35,091 nucleotides of DNA from Fibrobacter sp. (GCA_012513915.1 JAAZBG010000201.1:1-35091), one strand, 5' to 3'; shown: positions 27,212 through 35,091, numbered from the stretch's first letter. The notes: generated from the sequence alone by a model not told the origin. A program made the numbers and translations.

Positions 27212-27712
27212 TATATCTTGACCCCGAAAGCGCTGTAATGAAATTCCATAAATCTGCACTTAATAGATATTATGTTTTAATAATGTTAGCGTCCCCATAC
27301 CATCATCATAGTGGAATATACCAACAATTGTCCGACAAAGACGTTTTTTTATCTCCGCTATCAAAAAGTCACATTCTCTTTTGAGAACAGTTTTCAATAT
27401 AATCTGGAAGACTGATTTCAGTTTTAATCATTACATATCAACAATTTATGATAGCTATGCAATTGAGTTACTACTTAATTGCATACCCTCCGGGTTAAAA
27501 TCCTGAGAATGGCATCCTGAACGTAGAGTGTTATAATCAACTCATTGATTTATGGCCAATCAGACTAATGGATCAACCAGGTACCACCACTAACTGTGTT
27601 TCCCCGGTCATTTCAATTTATTACGTATTAATTTTTAAAAAAACGTCGTTACAGTTTTTGCACCCCCGGGTATTGCATCACGTTACGGCGTCTTGTTTGC
27701 AAAAACGTTTTT
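27212..27712. other. Intergenic region upstream of TIGR02147 and downstream of VOC
   Basis: This region of about 500 nt includes the palindromic repeat at 27365-27391, an AT-rich stretch that probably holds the TIGR02147 promoter, and near 27635-27716 paired A/T and ACG-rich tracts that could end the VOC transcript. No gene is visible; the plus-strand frame 27568-27783 has no ribosome site or family match. Confidence 0.5.
27365..27391. repeat. 27-bp element, copy 1, with TTCTC-TTTT-GAGAA palindrome
   Basis: It matches the reverse complement of 34623-34649 at 24 of 27 positions, including 17 in a row (ACATTCTCTTTTGAGAA). This copy is about 160 nt upstream of the TIGR02147 start. Confidence 0.6.
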
Positions 27713-28102
27713 TCAGATCGATATTTCCACGTAATTGCCCTCCGGATCCAGAACCACACTCTCATAATACCCATCACCGGTAGTCCGGGGTTCGCTCTCA
27801 ATTCGATACTTATCAGCGCGCAAACGCTCTGTCAGACTATCGACCACTGCTCTGCTTCCCACCGAAATGGCAACGTGTGCGATACCTTTCATAAACCCTC
27901 TCTTAGAAGGTTCATTAACAATATCAACCCTGTTCATCAGTTCGATACGGGTTTCACTTCCGGGGAATTTAAGAAAATACGAAGAGAACCCTTCTTTATT
28001 ATTAATATATTTCTCACCGCTTACGGCATTAAAGTAATTAGTGTAGAAAGACCGCATTGTCTCCAGATTGTCAACCCATAGGGCGACATGCTCGATTTTC
28101 AT
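27713..28102 (-). CDS. VOC-superfamily (glyoxalase-like) protein
   Basis: The 129-residue protein has two beta-alpha-beta-beta-beta halves. It starts M-K-I-E-H-V-A-L-W-V-D-N-L-E and ends V-V-L-D-P-E-G-N-Y-V-E-I-S-I, with candidate metal residues His5, Glu in R-I-E-L-M-N, His in I-A-H-V-A-I and the final Glu of Y-V-E-I. All four usual metal ligands are therefore present, fitting glyoxalase I or related lyase/dioxygenase members. The substrate is not clear. It lies in the gap between the intact and decayed TIGR02147 copies, just where the missing N-terminus of the decayed copy should be, and may mark the insertion that broke it. Confidence 0.85.
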   Translation of the reverse strand: MKIEHVALWVDNLETMRSFYTNYFNAVSGEKYINNKEGFSSYFLKFPGSETRIELMNRVDIVNEPSKRGFMKGIAHVAISVGSRAVVDSLTERLRADKYRIESEPRTTGDGYYESVVLDPEGNYVEISI

Positions 28103-28167
28103 TGTATTAATCGCTCCATTTTTTTTAAAAAATTTTTAACAAACCATATTAAAAAATAATTGATTAC

Positions 28168-28825
28168 TTGAAGGTTCTCCAACCATACAAAGATATTGTT
28201 GAAGGTCGTCAGAAACTTGGAAGAGCTTTCATTTATAAATTTTCATCGGCTATGAATCATTCAAAAAAAGAAGCTGAGTATTTTGAAAACATGTTTTTCT
28301 TCAATGAATCAACGTCAGCCGACGAAGGGATGCTCTATTTTGAGCGAATGATATCGTGCCAAAAGACCAGTGCCACGAATATTGATGTAATAAAGTATGA
28401 ATATTATACCAAATGGTATTACAGCGCAATACGGGCACTCATCTCATTGGGGCGATTCAGTGATAACGATAAGTGCTATAAAAAAATCGACAGTATACTT
28501 AATCCCCGCATACAACCCGATGAAGTAAAAAAATGCTCTTTTGCTTTTGGATCGTCTTGGTTTCATCTGCAAAGATGAGAACGGGATATTCACGTTGACT
28601 GATCCATCAATTACTACAGGTGTACTCAAACCACATTCAAATGTTTTGTTAATGAATGTTGTTAACTTTCAGAAAGAGGTCACGTTACTTGCGAACGAAT
28701 CAATTGACAGGTTCGGAATCGACAGGATCAACCTTTCCACCCTTACACTTGGCATATCAGCAGCAACGATAACCATTGTTAAAGAGGAACTAGCTGTGCT
28801 CAGAAATAAGAGTTTTACAAAATGA
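28168..28825 (+). pseudogene. Decayed TIGR02147-family gene (no HTH, +1 frameshift)
   Basis: In frame from 28168 the sequence reads K-D-I-V-E-G-R-Q-K-L, A-E-Y-F-E-N-M-F-F-F-N-E and Y-Y-T-K-W-Y-Y-S-A-I-R, collinear with the intact family member at 26369-27211 from its residue 45 or so onward. The N-terminal HTH is absent, and sequence upstream of 28168 is A/T-rich filler next to the VOC gene. Near 28529-28536 a run of seven A shifts the frame: one A fewer restores A-L-L-L-L-D-R-L-G-F-I-C-K-D, which continues to TGA at 28823-28825. I see no start with a ribosome site. It is read as a 5'-truncated, frameshifted relic. Confidence 0.75.
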
Positions 28826-29394
28826 TAATAAGGTTTTTACACAACAATTCAGTTTGCTACAGGCAAGACTACAATCCATGGTTATTTAATGTGCGATCCG
28901 GAACTAATTGGTTCCGGATATGCCTTTTGGTAATCAGCATTCAGTGTGCTATGCATTGAAACGCTCTACTATTGTATAGTTAATCTTGATATAGTTAATA
29001 CAAGAGTCACTTTTTACCGGTAATGAATGCTCCGTATTCCTTATCATTTACCTTAACATGATTTGTCAACATATTTTTATGCAAATCCATGGATGGCTGC
29101 ACCTGTGGTTAACGGTACAGAGTTGTCACTTCGGTTATTATGAAATTACGGGTATATTCCGCGATTTTCTTAGTTGCCCGATTTTTTATTCCACTATATG
29201 TACATTAATAATCAGAGGCATTCATTCAGGCATCTACTCAGCTTGTTTCATAGTATCCCGCAAATTTGATTTCAAGATCAAAATTTGAATAATCACCTGC
29301 AGTAAATTAATTTATTAGTAAACAGCCCTGGTGTACCTGGCGTGCCAGCTGCACCAATCAGGTGTATCGTTGTCAAATCATAAAGGATATATCA
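28826..29394. other. Gene-free region before the flavodoxin gene
   Basis: About 570 nt of AT-rich sequence with no supported gene; the plus-strand frame 29058-29288 lacks a ribosome site and looks random. The only marked structure is the hairpin at 29330-29355. Confidence 0.5.
29330..29355. promoter_or_regulatory. Imperfect palindrome upstream of flavodoxin
   Basis: GGTG-TAC-CTGGC-GT-GCCAG-CTG-CACC forms a two-step inverted repeat 40 nt upstream of the flavodoxin ATG. It could be an operator or a leader hairpin. Confidence 0.35.
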
Positions 29395-29898
29395 ATGAGT
29401 AAAAAAGTTCTTATTCTGTTTGCAAGCCGTAGTGGTTCAACTGCAGATACTGCAACAATTATTGCACATGAGATGAAACTAAAACAAAAAGAGATCACCG
29501 TTGATGTCCTCCCTGTGAAAAAGGCAAAAGATATCACATCATACGATCTCATTATTCTCGGTTCTGCAATCTGGATGGGTAAACCACTTCCTGAAATGCT
29601 TTCGTTTATTAAAAGCTATCTTCCCATATTGAAAACAAAAAAGGTTGTATGCTTTGCACTATGTATGAATCTTCGCACTGAAAATGACAAAACCATTAAA
29701 GAAAGCGCTGCATATCTTACTCCGTTTAGCAGCTGTACCCCGATTGAAACAGCTATTTTTGCCGGTGGTGTTGATTATTTAAAACTCGGTTTCTTTGCCC
29801 GTCGTATAGTAAAGATGGTGAAAAGTCCTCAGGGTGACTTCCGTAATATTGACAAAATAAAAACATGGGCATCAGATATTATAGTGAAATATTGCTGA
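29395..29898 (+). CDS. Flavodoxin-domain (HemG-like) protein
   Basis: The 167-residue protein starts M-S-K-K-V-L-I-L-F-A-S-R-S-G-S-T-A-D-T-A, the FMN-phosphate-binding loop of flavodoxins. D-L-I-I-L-G-S-A-I-W-M-G-K-P and a later F-A-G-G-V-D-Y follow. This layout resembles the flavodoxin-domain family that includes protoporphyrinogen oxidase HemG and its relatives; electron transfer in the cytoplasm is likely but the partner is unknown. ATG 29395 is chosen for its AAAGGA site; a start at 29362 would add 11 unlike residues. It stands alone and converges with the histidine kinase gene. Confidence 0.82.
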   Translation: MSKKVLILFASRSGSTADTATIIAHEMKLKQKEITVDVLPVKKAKDITSYDLIILGSAIWMGKPLPEMLSFIKSYLPILKTKKVVCFALCMNLRTENDKTIKESAAYLTPFSSCTPIETAIFAGGVDYLKLGFFARRIVKMVKSPQGDFRNIDKIKTWASDIIVKYC

Positions 29899-29968
29899 TA
29901 TTTCTTTTGTTAATACCCCGGATACTTTTGTTATGCATTACATCTGTTTTGAACACGTCTTACAGGTA

Positions 29969-29992
29969 ATTCGATATCAGACATAATCGAAT
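29969..29992. terminator. Weak inverted repeat between convergent genes
   Basis: ATTCGAT (29969-29975) pairs with ATCGAAT (29986-29992) around a 10-nt loop, between the flavodoxin and histidine kinase stops. There is no T tract, so termination is only a guess from position. Confidence 0.25.
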
Positions 29993-30017
29993 GTGAATCT
30001 ATAATCAAAACCTGTAT

Positions 30018-31736
30018 TTATGCCATAGATTCAACGATATATTTTTCAGATAGTACATGAATCATTTTAAGATTTTCATTAACTACAAAGGTTGTTCCGT
30101 TAGCACTGCATGTCAGCATATGCATTTTTCCTGCACTATCAATCTTTTTTTGAAAACTTCTTATTGAAGCTGGTGAACCAAAGATAACATAGTTTTCAAG
30201 ATCACTTTTTTTAATAGCAATATCATCAACAGACTGGACAACGTGCGGATTAACCATGATATTCTGAAATACCCTGATAACTGATGACAGATTTTCAAGT
30301 TTATCCTTGATTAATATTACCCGATCCTTTTTATCAATTGTAACATCTTTTTCTTCTTCGTAAACGGGAAAAGCAAGCGTAAAAAAAAGACCATGCGTGT
30401 TATTGTCCAGTATATTCTTTGAATATGCGTTTATATGTCCCCCGTGCCCCTCAATAATCGAACGAATGATACACATTCCAAGCCCGGTACCACCCTTTCC
30501 TTTTTTTGTTGTATAAAAAGATTTAAAAAGTGATGGCAGCTGCTCCATACTGCAACCGACACCATTGTCTTCAATGACCAATAATAACACCGAATCGTTT
30601 CGACTTGTCTTTATGGTAATATGCGTTGCTTCCGCCTCGATTGCATTTTTAAACAAATTTACAAAAACGTGTTCCATCTTATTCCAGTCACCATGTACCG
30701 TTGCGTTCATATCAAGTTCATCAACATTAAATATTTTTTGCACCGCAGCAAAATGTGACTGAATGCATTGGGTTATCAGGTTGGATATCATGATCGGTCG
30801 TTTATCACTTAGTATTTTGGCTTTGGAAAAATTCAGAATGTCTTTGCTGAATTCTGACATTTTACATATCGTATCTGCAACAGTAGTCATCATTTGACGT
30901 TGTTTATCTGTTAACGTAAGCTGTTTCATCAACATTTGAACGTACCCATTAATTAAAAAGGTATAGTTATTGATTTCATGGGTTATGATCGCACTTGATT
31001 GCCCCAGCTCTTTAAGGGATTGGACATCCTCCATCTCCTTATAGGCGATTTGCAGTTTGTTGAGCATTACATCACGTTCTTTAATAATTGATGTAAGTCT
31101 GTCAATAAATACCATCGTAACAAATAGTCCGAACAGTAACAAACCAGGCACCACAAACGTTGCGACTTCCGCAACAATCCGTTTCCCTCTGACTATTGTC
31201 ACAATGTCAAGAACACTTCCTGCAGCAAGCGTAATTATTCCTAAAAAATGAAAAAATATTACCTTACGATCCTGTTTATTACTATGAATAAAATTTACAC
31301 CCAGCAGCCAGATTATATACACAATTGAAGCCAATATTAATGGAACAAAAGTAACAGAATACAATAACGTTCCGGTTACTTCTTCCGCTGATGGTTTCAG
31401 CATAATGTCGGTAAAAAATAAAGCCGAAAATACCATACTTAAAAAGGACATTCCTTTTACAACATTTTCCTGATACTTATTAAGAAATAGAAGAAGATAC
31501 CAGACCAGACAAGTAGGAATAAACGCAGCTATGATATGTTGAATTTTTGTCCAGTACAAGGTTTGAAATTCAGGTTGTATCCATAAATCTATACCGCAGA
31601 AAAGGGATAGCAGAATATTGGAAATCCCAAAAACAAGAAAACTTCTATCAAACCGGGCCCGTAGTTCGATGGTAATAAAAATCAGACTCATGGCCATAAG
31701 AAATGCGCAAACTATCTCTAATACAAAATTGTACAC
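30018..31736 (-). CDS. 7TM-type sensor histidine kinase with degenerate receiver-like tail
   Basis: The 572-residue protein has seven or so N-terminal membrane segments (about 5-212) like HisKA_7TM sensors and a short coiled coil. The H-box reads A-I-I-T-H-E-I-N-N with His253, the N-box F-V-N-L-F-K-N-A-I-E-A (355-368), G1 is I-E-D-N-G-V-G (388-394), the F-box F-K-S-F-Y-T-T-K-K (404-412) and G2 G-T-G-L-G-M. The catalytic core is complete. Residues about 470-572 have the spacing of a receiver domain (R-V-I-L-I-K-D, then N-Y-V-I-F-G-S-P, then M-L-T-C-S-A) but lack the acidic pocket and the phospho-acceptor Asp. The start is GTG 31736, preceded by GAGGCGG. No response regulator gene is adjacent, so it is an orphan kinase. 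Confidence 0.85.
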   Translation of the reverse strand: MYNFVLEIVCAFLMAMSLIFITIELRARFDRSFLVFGISNILLSLFCGIDLWIQPEFQTLYWTKIQHIIAAFIPTCLVWYLLLFLNKYQENVVKGMSFLSMVFSALFFTDIMLKPSAEEVTGTLLYSVTFVPLILASIVYIIWLLGVNFIHSNKQDRKVIFFHFLGIITLAAGSVLDIVTIVRGKRIVAEVATFVVPGLLLFGLFVTMVFIDRLTSIIKERDVMLNKLQIAYKEMEDVQSLKELGQSSAIITHEINNYTFLINGYVQMLMKQLTLTDKQRQMMTTVADTICKMSEFSKDILNFSKAKILSDKRPIMISNLITQCIQSHFAAVQKIFNVDELDMNATVHGDWNKMEHVFVNLFKNAIEAEATHITIKTSRNDSVLLLVIEDNGVGCSMEQLPSLFKSFYTTKKGKGGTGLGMCIIRSIIEGHGGHINAYSKNILDNNTHGLFFTLAFPVYEEEKDVTIDKKDRVILIKDKLENLSSVIRVFQNIMVNPHVVQSVDDIAIKKSDLENYVIFGSPASIRSFQKKIDSAGKMHMLTCSANGTTFVVNENLKMIHVLSEKYIVESMA

Positions 31737-31751
31737 TAATATTTCCGCCTC

Positions 31752-31765
31752 AATAATCGATTATT
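31752..31765. promoter_or_regulatory. Perfect 14-bp palindrome before the histidine kinase
   Basis: AATAATCGATTATT is fully self-complementary and lies 16-29 nt upstream of the GTG start, near the ribosome site. It is a candidate operator for autoregulation. Confidence 0.35.
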
Positions 31766-32268
31766 ATGCCAACGATTGATTTTTGATTTTAACACCATTA
31801 CATACTTCATGCCAGTATTGTTTTCTATTTCCGCCGATTTTGTAATAAAAAAAACAGTTTCAGTTACGGGTATAGTTTTTACCTGTGTCTATTTGATGAG
31901 ATATAATCCAACAGTGGTATCATAACCGTTCTCAATCCCTGGCAGCAGGTTTTAATGTGACAGGAAACTCAGGAAGCCAGATCTGCCAAATCCGGTAAAG
32001 TGCACCGTTACTTTACTAAACATGAAAATATACACATTATAGTATTGAACATTACTGCACTAAAGTAAAATAATTGACTTCAAGGGAACATGCTTACTTT
32101 TTTTTAAAATCAGACTGCGAATATTATTACAAGCAAAGTACATTTCCCGTGCAGCTCAAATCTATCACTTTGTACAGATCCTTATGGTGATACGGTTTAT
32201 CACGTGCAAAAGCAACCAGATTTATTAGTAAATTTTGTAAACGGAAAAAGGACAGTTTCAAAAATAAC

Positions 32269-32495
32269 TTAACCGCTTTAATACAAACTATCCGATGCAC
32301 GATTTATTACCAGTATAACGGTGTGCTTCTTTCAAATGGTTTACTTTTACAAAAAGAAAGATGTCGTCGGGAAAGATAATTTAAGCGCTTCAAAAAGTAA
32401 CAACTCAATACGCACCCATTAACTGGTAAAGTAATTTTCCCTTACCCCGGCTTATATTACTTTAACAGTTGAGGAAATTCACTTAAGCGCTTCAA
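32269..32495. promoter_or_regulatory. Cluster of LacI-family-like operator palindromes
   Basis: TTAAGCGCTTCAA occurs exactly at 32381-32393 and 32483-32495, 102 nt apart, and a related TTAACCGCTTTAA occurs at 32269-32281. The AAGCGCTT core with T/A flanks is the type of palindrome bound by LacI-family repressors. No LacI-type gene is in the window. The nearest downstream gene is the UbiA-family CDS, 300 nt to the right. Confidence 0.4.
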
Positions 32496-32795
32496 GGGCT
32501 GTTACACGCATTGCAAAAACCGTTAAAAGTACTATTGCCATTGATTATACCATACATTTACACTGTATAATGAACATTTAAAAAATATACTACTCTTTTT
32601 AAATTTATCTCAATATGTGAATACCTGACTAACTATTCGATTTTAAACATTTTATACAAAACACACCATTTTGTCAACACAAATATCGGTGCATTTGTAA
32701 AAAAAAAACTGCATGACAAAAAAAATTTAGTATATTGTTTGTAACATTCCCACCACACACATTCTTTGAGTAGTCCGTATTATTGTGGAGGTTTA

Positions 32796-33686
32796 ATGAG
32801 TACAGCGTTTTTAAAATCATGGCTAAAGATTTTTGCACCAATAGCACTATTGGCATTTGCAGCAGGACTTCAGATGTTTGGGGCATTATTGTATTTTGAT
32901 TCAAAGCCTGATACAATCCTTATCTTTTCATACGTTATAATATCATTTAGCATCTATCTTTTAAATCGCTATACCGATGATGAAGACAGCATTAATTGTC
33001 CTGAACAAAGAATGTATTTCCAGAGAAAAAAATCATTATCAGCAATTCCCATCGCAATGATTTTCATATCGTTTATTCTGCTTGCCTCTTTCTCTTTACT
33101 TACAATATGGCATATAGTGCTTATCGTTTGTGGTGTAGTTTACTCAGTAGCAATGGTTCCATGGTTAAAAAACAAGAAGCTTGTATTCCTTAGAATAAAG
33201 GATGTTGTCATACTTAAAAACATTTCCGTTAGCTTACTTTGGGGAATAACACCATTTGCAATAGCAGCATCAATAACATCAACAGAAACAACGATGAATC
33301 CCTCGACGCTTGATCTTGTTGTTGTAATTTTTGCATTCTGTTTAACAACATTTATTAATACAACGTCCTGTGATGTACGTGACATTGAGGGTGATCAGAT
33401 TGCAGGTGTACGCACCATTGCAGCAATACTCGGTCGAAATGTGACTGGACTTATTCTTATTGGTATATCTGTTGCAGCATCCGTTTTTGTTGGTATAGTG
33501 TCATATCTTGGTTATCTTCATGCAAACACAATACTTCTGTTTTTTATAACGACATTATGGACACTGCTTGTGTCAATTCCAATTTATTTAAAGTCAATTA
33601 ATGTTCCAAAAATCATTACAGAACCGCTTATTGATACTCAACAGATTTTATGTGGAGTAGCCCTGATCGTTATTTCAATACAATAA
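32796..33686 (+). CDS. UbiA-family prenyltransferase-like membrane protein
   Basis: The 296-residue protein has about eight membrane segments. It carries two Asp-rich motifs of UbiA prenyltransferases: N-R-Y-T-D-D-E-D at 57-64 and D-V-R-D-I-E-G-D at 193-200, followed by G-V-R-T-I-A. These bind the magnesium-pyrophosphate of an isoprenyl donor. The aromatic acceptor cannot be told, and no quinone, heme or chlorophyll gene lies nearby. ATG 32796 is chosen because GGAGG lies 5 nt upstream; an open frame from 32766 would add ten unlike residues. A strong terminator follows, so it forms its own transcript. Confidence 0.82.
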   Translation: MSTAFLKSWLKIFAPIALLAFAAGLQMFGALLYFDSKPDTILIFSYVIISFSIYLLNRYTDDEDSINCPEQRMYFQRKKSLSAIPIAMIFISFILLASFSLLTIWHIVLIVCGVVYSVAMVPWLKNKKLVFLRIKDVVILKNISVSLLWGITPFAIAASITSTETTMNPSTLDLVVVIFAFCLTTFINTTSCDVRDIEGDQIAGVRTIAAILGRNVTGLILIGISVAASVFVGIVSYLGYLHANTILLFFITTLWTLLVSIPIYLKSINVPKIITEPLIDTQQILCGVALIVISIQ

Positions 33687-33720
33687 CATTTAGTATCAGA
33701 AGCAGCAACTAAAAACTCAT

Positions 33721-33757
33721 AACGGGATAAAACATAATCATGTTTTATCCCGTTTAT
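33721..33757 (+). terminator. Strong intrinsic terminator after the UbiA-family gene
   Basis: A perfect 15-bp stem (AACGGGATAAAACAT, 33721-33735, with its complement at 33740-33754) has a 4-nt loop and is followed by TATTTATT. It lies 34 nt after the stop and could serve the convergent mntP transcript as well. Confidence 0.85.
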
Positions 33758-33840
33758 TTATTGAGTTTTATTCAATGTAGTAATTGTTTTATAGTCTCAT
33801 CAGGAACAGCGAGAGATTATAACTGCCACTTGTAACAATA

Positions 33841-34419
33841 CTAAATCCCGCCCTGATTAAAAAACAGATGTTCAATAACAATCTTTATCCCGATACCAAT
33901 CAATACAAGGCCGCCGGCGATTTCCACTTTACAGCCGAATTTATCACCGAATTTACACCCAATAAACACACCGGCAAGAGAGATGAAAAATGTAATAATA
34001 CCAATAATAATGGATGGCTCTATAATGTCAACTTTAAGAAATGAGAGACTGATTCCAACCGCTGCGGCATCAATACTTGTAGCAAACGCAAGCGTCAGAA
34101 GAATATAGATATTCAGAGGATCACTGCGCTCACTATCATTCCTTTTGTCAAATAATGCCTCCCACAGCATTTTTCCGCCAATGATACTAAGTAAAGCAAA
34201 TGCCACCCAATGATCAATCGCTGTTATAAAATCAGCTCCAAGCCGCCCGACACTCCACCCCGCAACCGGCATCAATGCCTGAAATCCACCAAAAAAAGCT
34301 GCAATTCTAAGTGCATGCCGCAAATGCATTTTGCAAATCGTAACACCACTGGAGATTGAAACCGCAAAAGCATCCATTGAAAGTGCTATCGCAATAAGAA
34401 CAACCGTTATTATCGACAC
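33841..34419 (-). CDS. mntP: Manganese efflux pump MntP
   Basis: The 192-residue protein has six membrane segments in two repeats, each with the family's Asp motif: A-L-S-M-D-A-F-A-V-S (Asp16) and A-T-S-I-D-A-A-A-V-G (Asp117). The length and motifs match MntP (formerly UPF0059/YebN), which exports manganese. The start is GTG 34419, preceded by GGAGGGGAG. No yybP-ykoY manganese riboswitch is apparent in the upstream 300 nt, so control may differ from E. coli. Confidence 0.93.
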   Translation of the reverse strand: MSIITVVLIAIALSMDAFAVSISSGVTICKMHLRHALRIAAFFGGFQALMPVAGWSVGRLGADFITAIDHWVAFALLSIIGGKMLWEALFDKRNDSERSDPLNIYILLTLAFATSIDAAAVGISLSFLKVDIIEPSIIIGIITFFISLAGVFIGCKFGDKFGCKVEIAGGLVLIGIGIKIVIEHLFFNQGGI

Positions 34420-34780
34420 ATTCTCCCCTCCTTAACAACAACATCATTGCTATCTGACAGTGTGTTATTTAATCATATACATAGATAAACATTCCGGGAC
34501 TCCATAAAATAAAGTACCTGTCGTAACATTCCAAATACATTTATTACAGTCATTGAAATAAGGCGTTAGTTTATCCTGGCAGTCAGGTGCATCAAGGTGT
34601 ACTTTACCGAAGATGTCTACTGGAACTATTCTCAAAAGAGAATGTAAGTTTTTGCGGGATACACATAAAGCAGTCCCTGAAAGCCAAATATTGTTATATT
34701 GTTACATAAAAAGTAATACAATCACAATTTTTATTGTTTTGTTAAATAAGCAAATACAACAAACACAGAGGGGGTGCTTT
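34420..34780. other. Divergent intergenic region with palindromic repeat copy 2
   Basis: 361 nt of AT-rich DNA between mntP (-) and the secreted-protein gene (+). It holds the second copy of the 27-bp palindromic element; otherwise I see no gene or RNA. Confidence 0.5.
34623..34649. repeat. 27-bp element, copy 2 (inverted relative to copy 1)
   Basis: AACTATTCTCAAAAGAG begins this copy; its reverse complement matches 27365-27391 at 24 of 27 positions. It lies 132 nt upstream of the TTG start of the secreted-protein gene. Confidence 0.6.
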
Positions 34781-35091
34781 TTGCTTAGAACAGTTGGTCT
34801 ATATGCATTGTGTATTGCCGGTATTGCAGTTTCTGCTGAAAATGTCAATATATGGGGAACCGTTTCAAGTGATAGCGGTAGACCGGTAAAGGGTGCTGTT
34901 GTCACATTACAGGGTCAAAAGCTATCAGATACAACAGACTCTGACGGTGCCTATTTATTAAAAGCAGGTAACACAAGTACAAACACTTTTACAAAGACTC
35001 CAAATATTGAAAACATTTCGTTCAATAATGGCAGTATCAAGTTGAACCTGTCAAAACCGGCACAGGTAAGTATCGACATGTTCGATTTATC
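34781..35091 (+). CDS. Secreted carboxypeptidase-regulatory-domain protein (partial, right edge)
   Basis: An open frame of 103 codons runs from TTG 34781 off the window edge. GAGGGGG lies a few bases upstream. It encodes a signal peptide (L-Y-A-L-C-I-A-G-I-A-V-S-A, cleavage near residue 19) and a carboxypeptidase-regulatory-like domain (I-W-G-T-V-S-S-D-S-G-R-P-V-K-G-A-V-V-T-L, then T-D-S-D-G-A-Y-L-L). After about residue 70 comes an N-I-S-F-N-N-G-S-I-K-L-N-L-S stretch like the start of a FlgD/type IX C-terminal-like domain (A-Q-V-S-I-D-M-F-D). It is not an ATG start, so the exact N-terminus is somewhat uncertain. The catalytic or binding part, if any, lies outside the window. Confidence 0.75.
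   Translation, partial: MLRTVGLYALCIAGIAVSAENVNIWGTVSSDSGRPVKGAVVTLQGQKLSDTTDSDGAYLLKAGNTSTNTFTKTPNIENISFNNGSIKLNLSKPAQVSIDMFDL

Larger units (their letters stand above)
31737..32795. other. 1-kb gene-free region with AAGCGCTT palindromes
   Basis: This AT-rich stretch lies between the histidine kinase (-) and the UbiA-family gene (+). No open frame with a ribosome site is visible on either strand. It holds a perfect 14-bp palindrome at 31752-31765, two identical TTAAGCGCTTCAA sites and one related TTAACCGCTTTAA site. An untranslated RNA or a decayed gene could hide here, but I see no specific sign of either. Confidence 0.5.

Noticed and set aside
29058..29288. 76-residue plus-strand open frame
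   Set aside because: No ribosome site, aromatic/Ile-rich random composition and no recognised pattern.
17671..32232. TTTATTAGTAAA at three intergenic places
   Set aside because: It is a pure A/T-rich 12-mer with different flanks, expected by chance.
18954..33813. CAGGAACAGCGAG occurs at 18954-18966 and 33801-33813
   Set aside because: A 13-base match is expected several times by chance in 35 kb, and the flanks do not match.
34420..34600. A yybP-ykoY manganese riboswitch before mntP
   Set aside because: The minus-strand leader lacks the conserved GGGGAGUA-type core and a nested-hairpin layout.
1..35091. CRISPR arrays, tRNA/rRNA genes, insertion sequences or phage genes
   Set aside because: No regularly spaced repeats, cloverleaf T-loop patterns, transposase motifs or phage structural genes were seen.

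Overview
The window looks like chromosomal DNA from a diderm, LPS-making bacterium, most likely of the Fibrobacterota (Fibrobacter/Chitinispirillum side). The reasons are an intact and a broken copy of the TIGR02147 family, which as far as I know is concentrated in Fibrobacter-like bacteria; LptD, a LpxL-type acyltransferase, GmhA and a TonB protein; a CotH protein with a C-terminal secretion/sorting-like domain; and many secreted proteins with PEGA, carboxypeptidase-regulatory or FG-GAP modules. The DNA is moderately AT-rich. I see no phage, insertion sequence, CRISPR array, tRNA or rRNA. Taxonomy is inferred from gene content only.

Layout. 1-1711 (-): the N-terminal part of a helicase-associated (XPB/Ssl2 N-terminal-like) protein that runs off the left edge. 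1952-4539: a Trm112/UPF0434 protein, then on the minus strand a DOMON/CBM9-like secreted protein and a translationally coupled pair (PEGA-domain membrane protein, then a secreted SUMF1/FGE-fold protein). 4735-10942 (+, one minus gene): ndk, lptD, a minus-strand ThiI/MnmA-like PP-loop tRNA-thiolation protein, a lipid A-type acyltransferase and a TonB protein; this is an outer-membrane biogenesis neighbourhood. 11052-14469 (-): a tight ilvD, gmhA, CDF-transporter operon. 14736-15027: a FecR-like gene remnant. 15046-17543: an FG-GAP protein convergent with an outer-membrane-barrel-like protein, sharing a bidirectional hairpin. 17927-18895 (+): an AEC-family carrier.

The most notable part is 18974-24975 (-): CotH kinase-like protein, DUF4956 membrane protein, HlyD-like adaptor, TolC-like outer-membrane protein, VTC-type polyphosphate polymerase and a lone ribbon-helix-helix protein, all in one direction. 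CotH, DUF4956 and VTC are known to co-occur. Here they are combined with two parts of a trans-envelope exporter but with no recognisable ABC, RND or MFS pump. I propose a polyphosphate-linked envelope export or surface-modification machine in which DUF4956 may be the inner-membrane part.

25174-28825 holds a TIGR02147 regulator overlapping an LRR/carboxypeptidase-regulatory protein, a VOC protein, and a decayed second TIGR02147 copy (no HTH, one +1 frameshift). 29395-34419 holds a flavodoxin, a 7TM-type histidine kinase with a receiver-like tail lacking the phospho-acceptor, a 1-kb gene-free stretch with AAGCGCTT palindromes, a UbiA-family membrane protein with a strong terminator, and mntP. 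The right edge cuts the start of another secreted carboxypeptidase-regulatory-domain protein.
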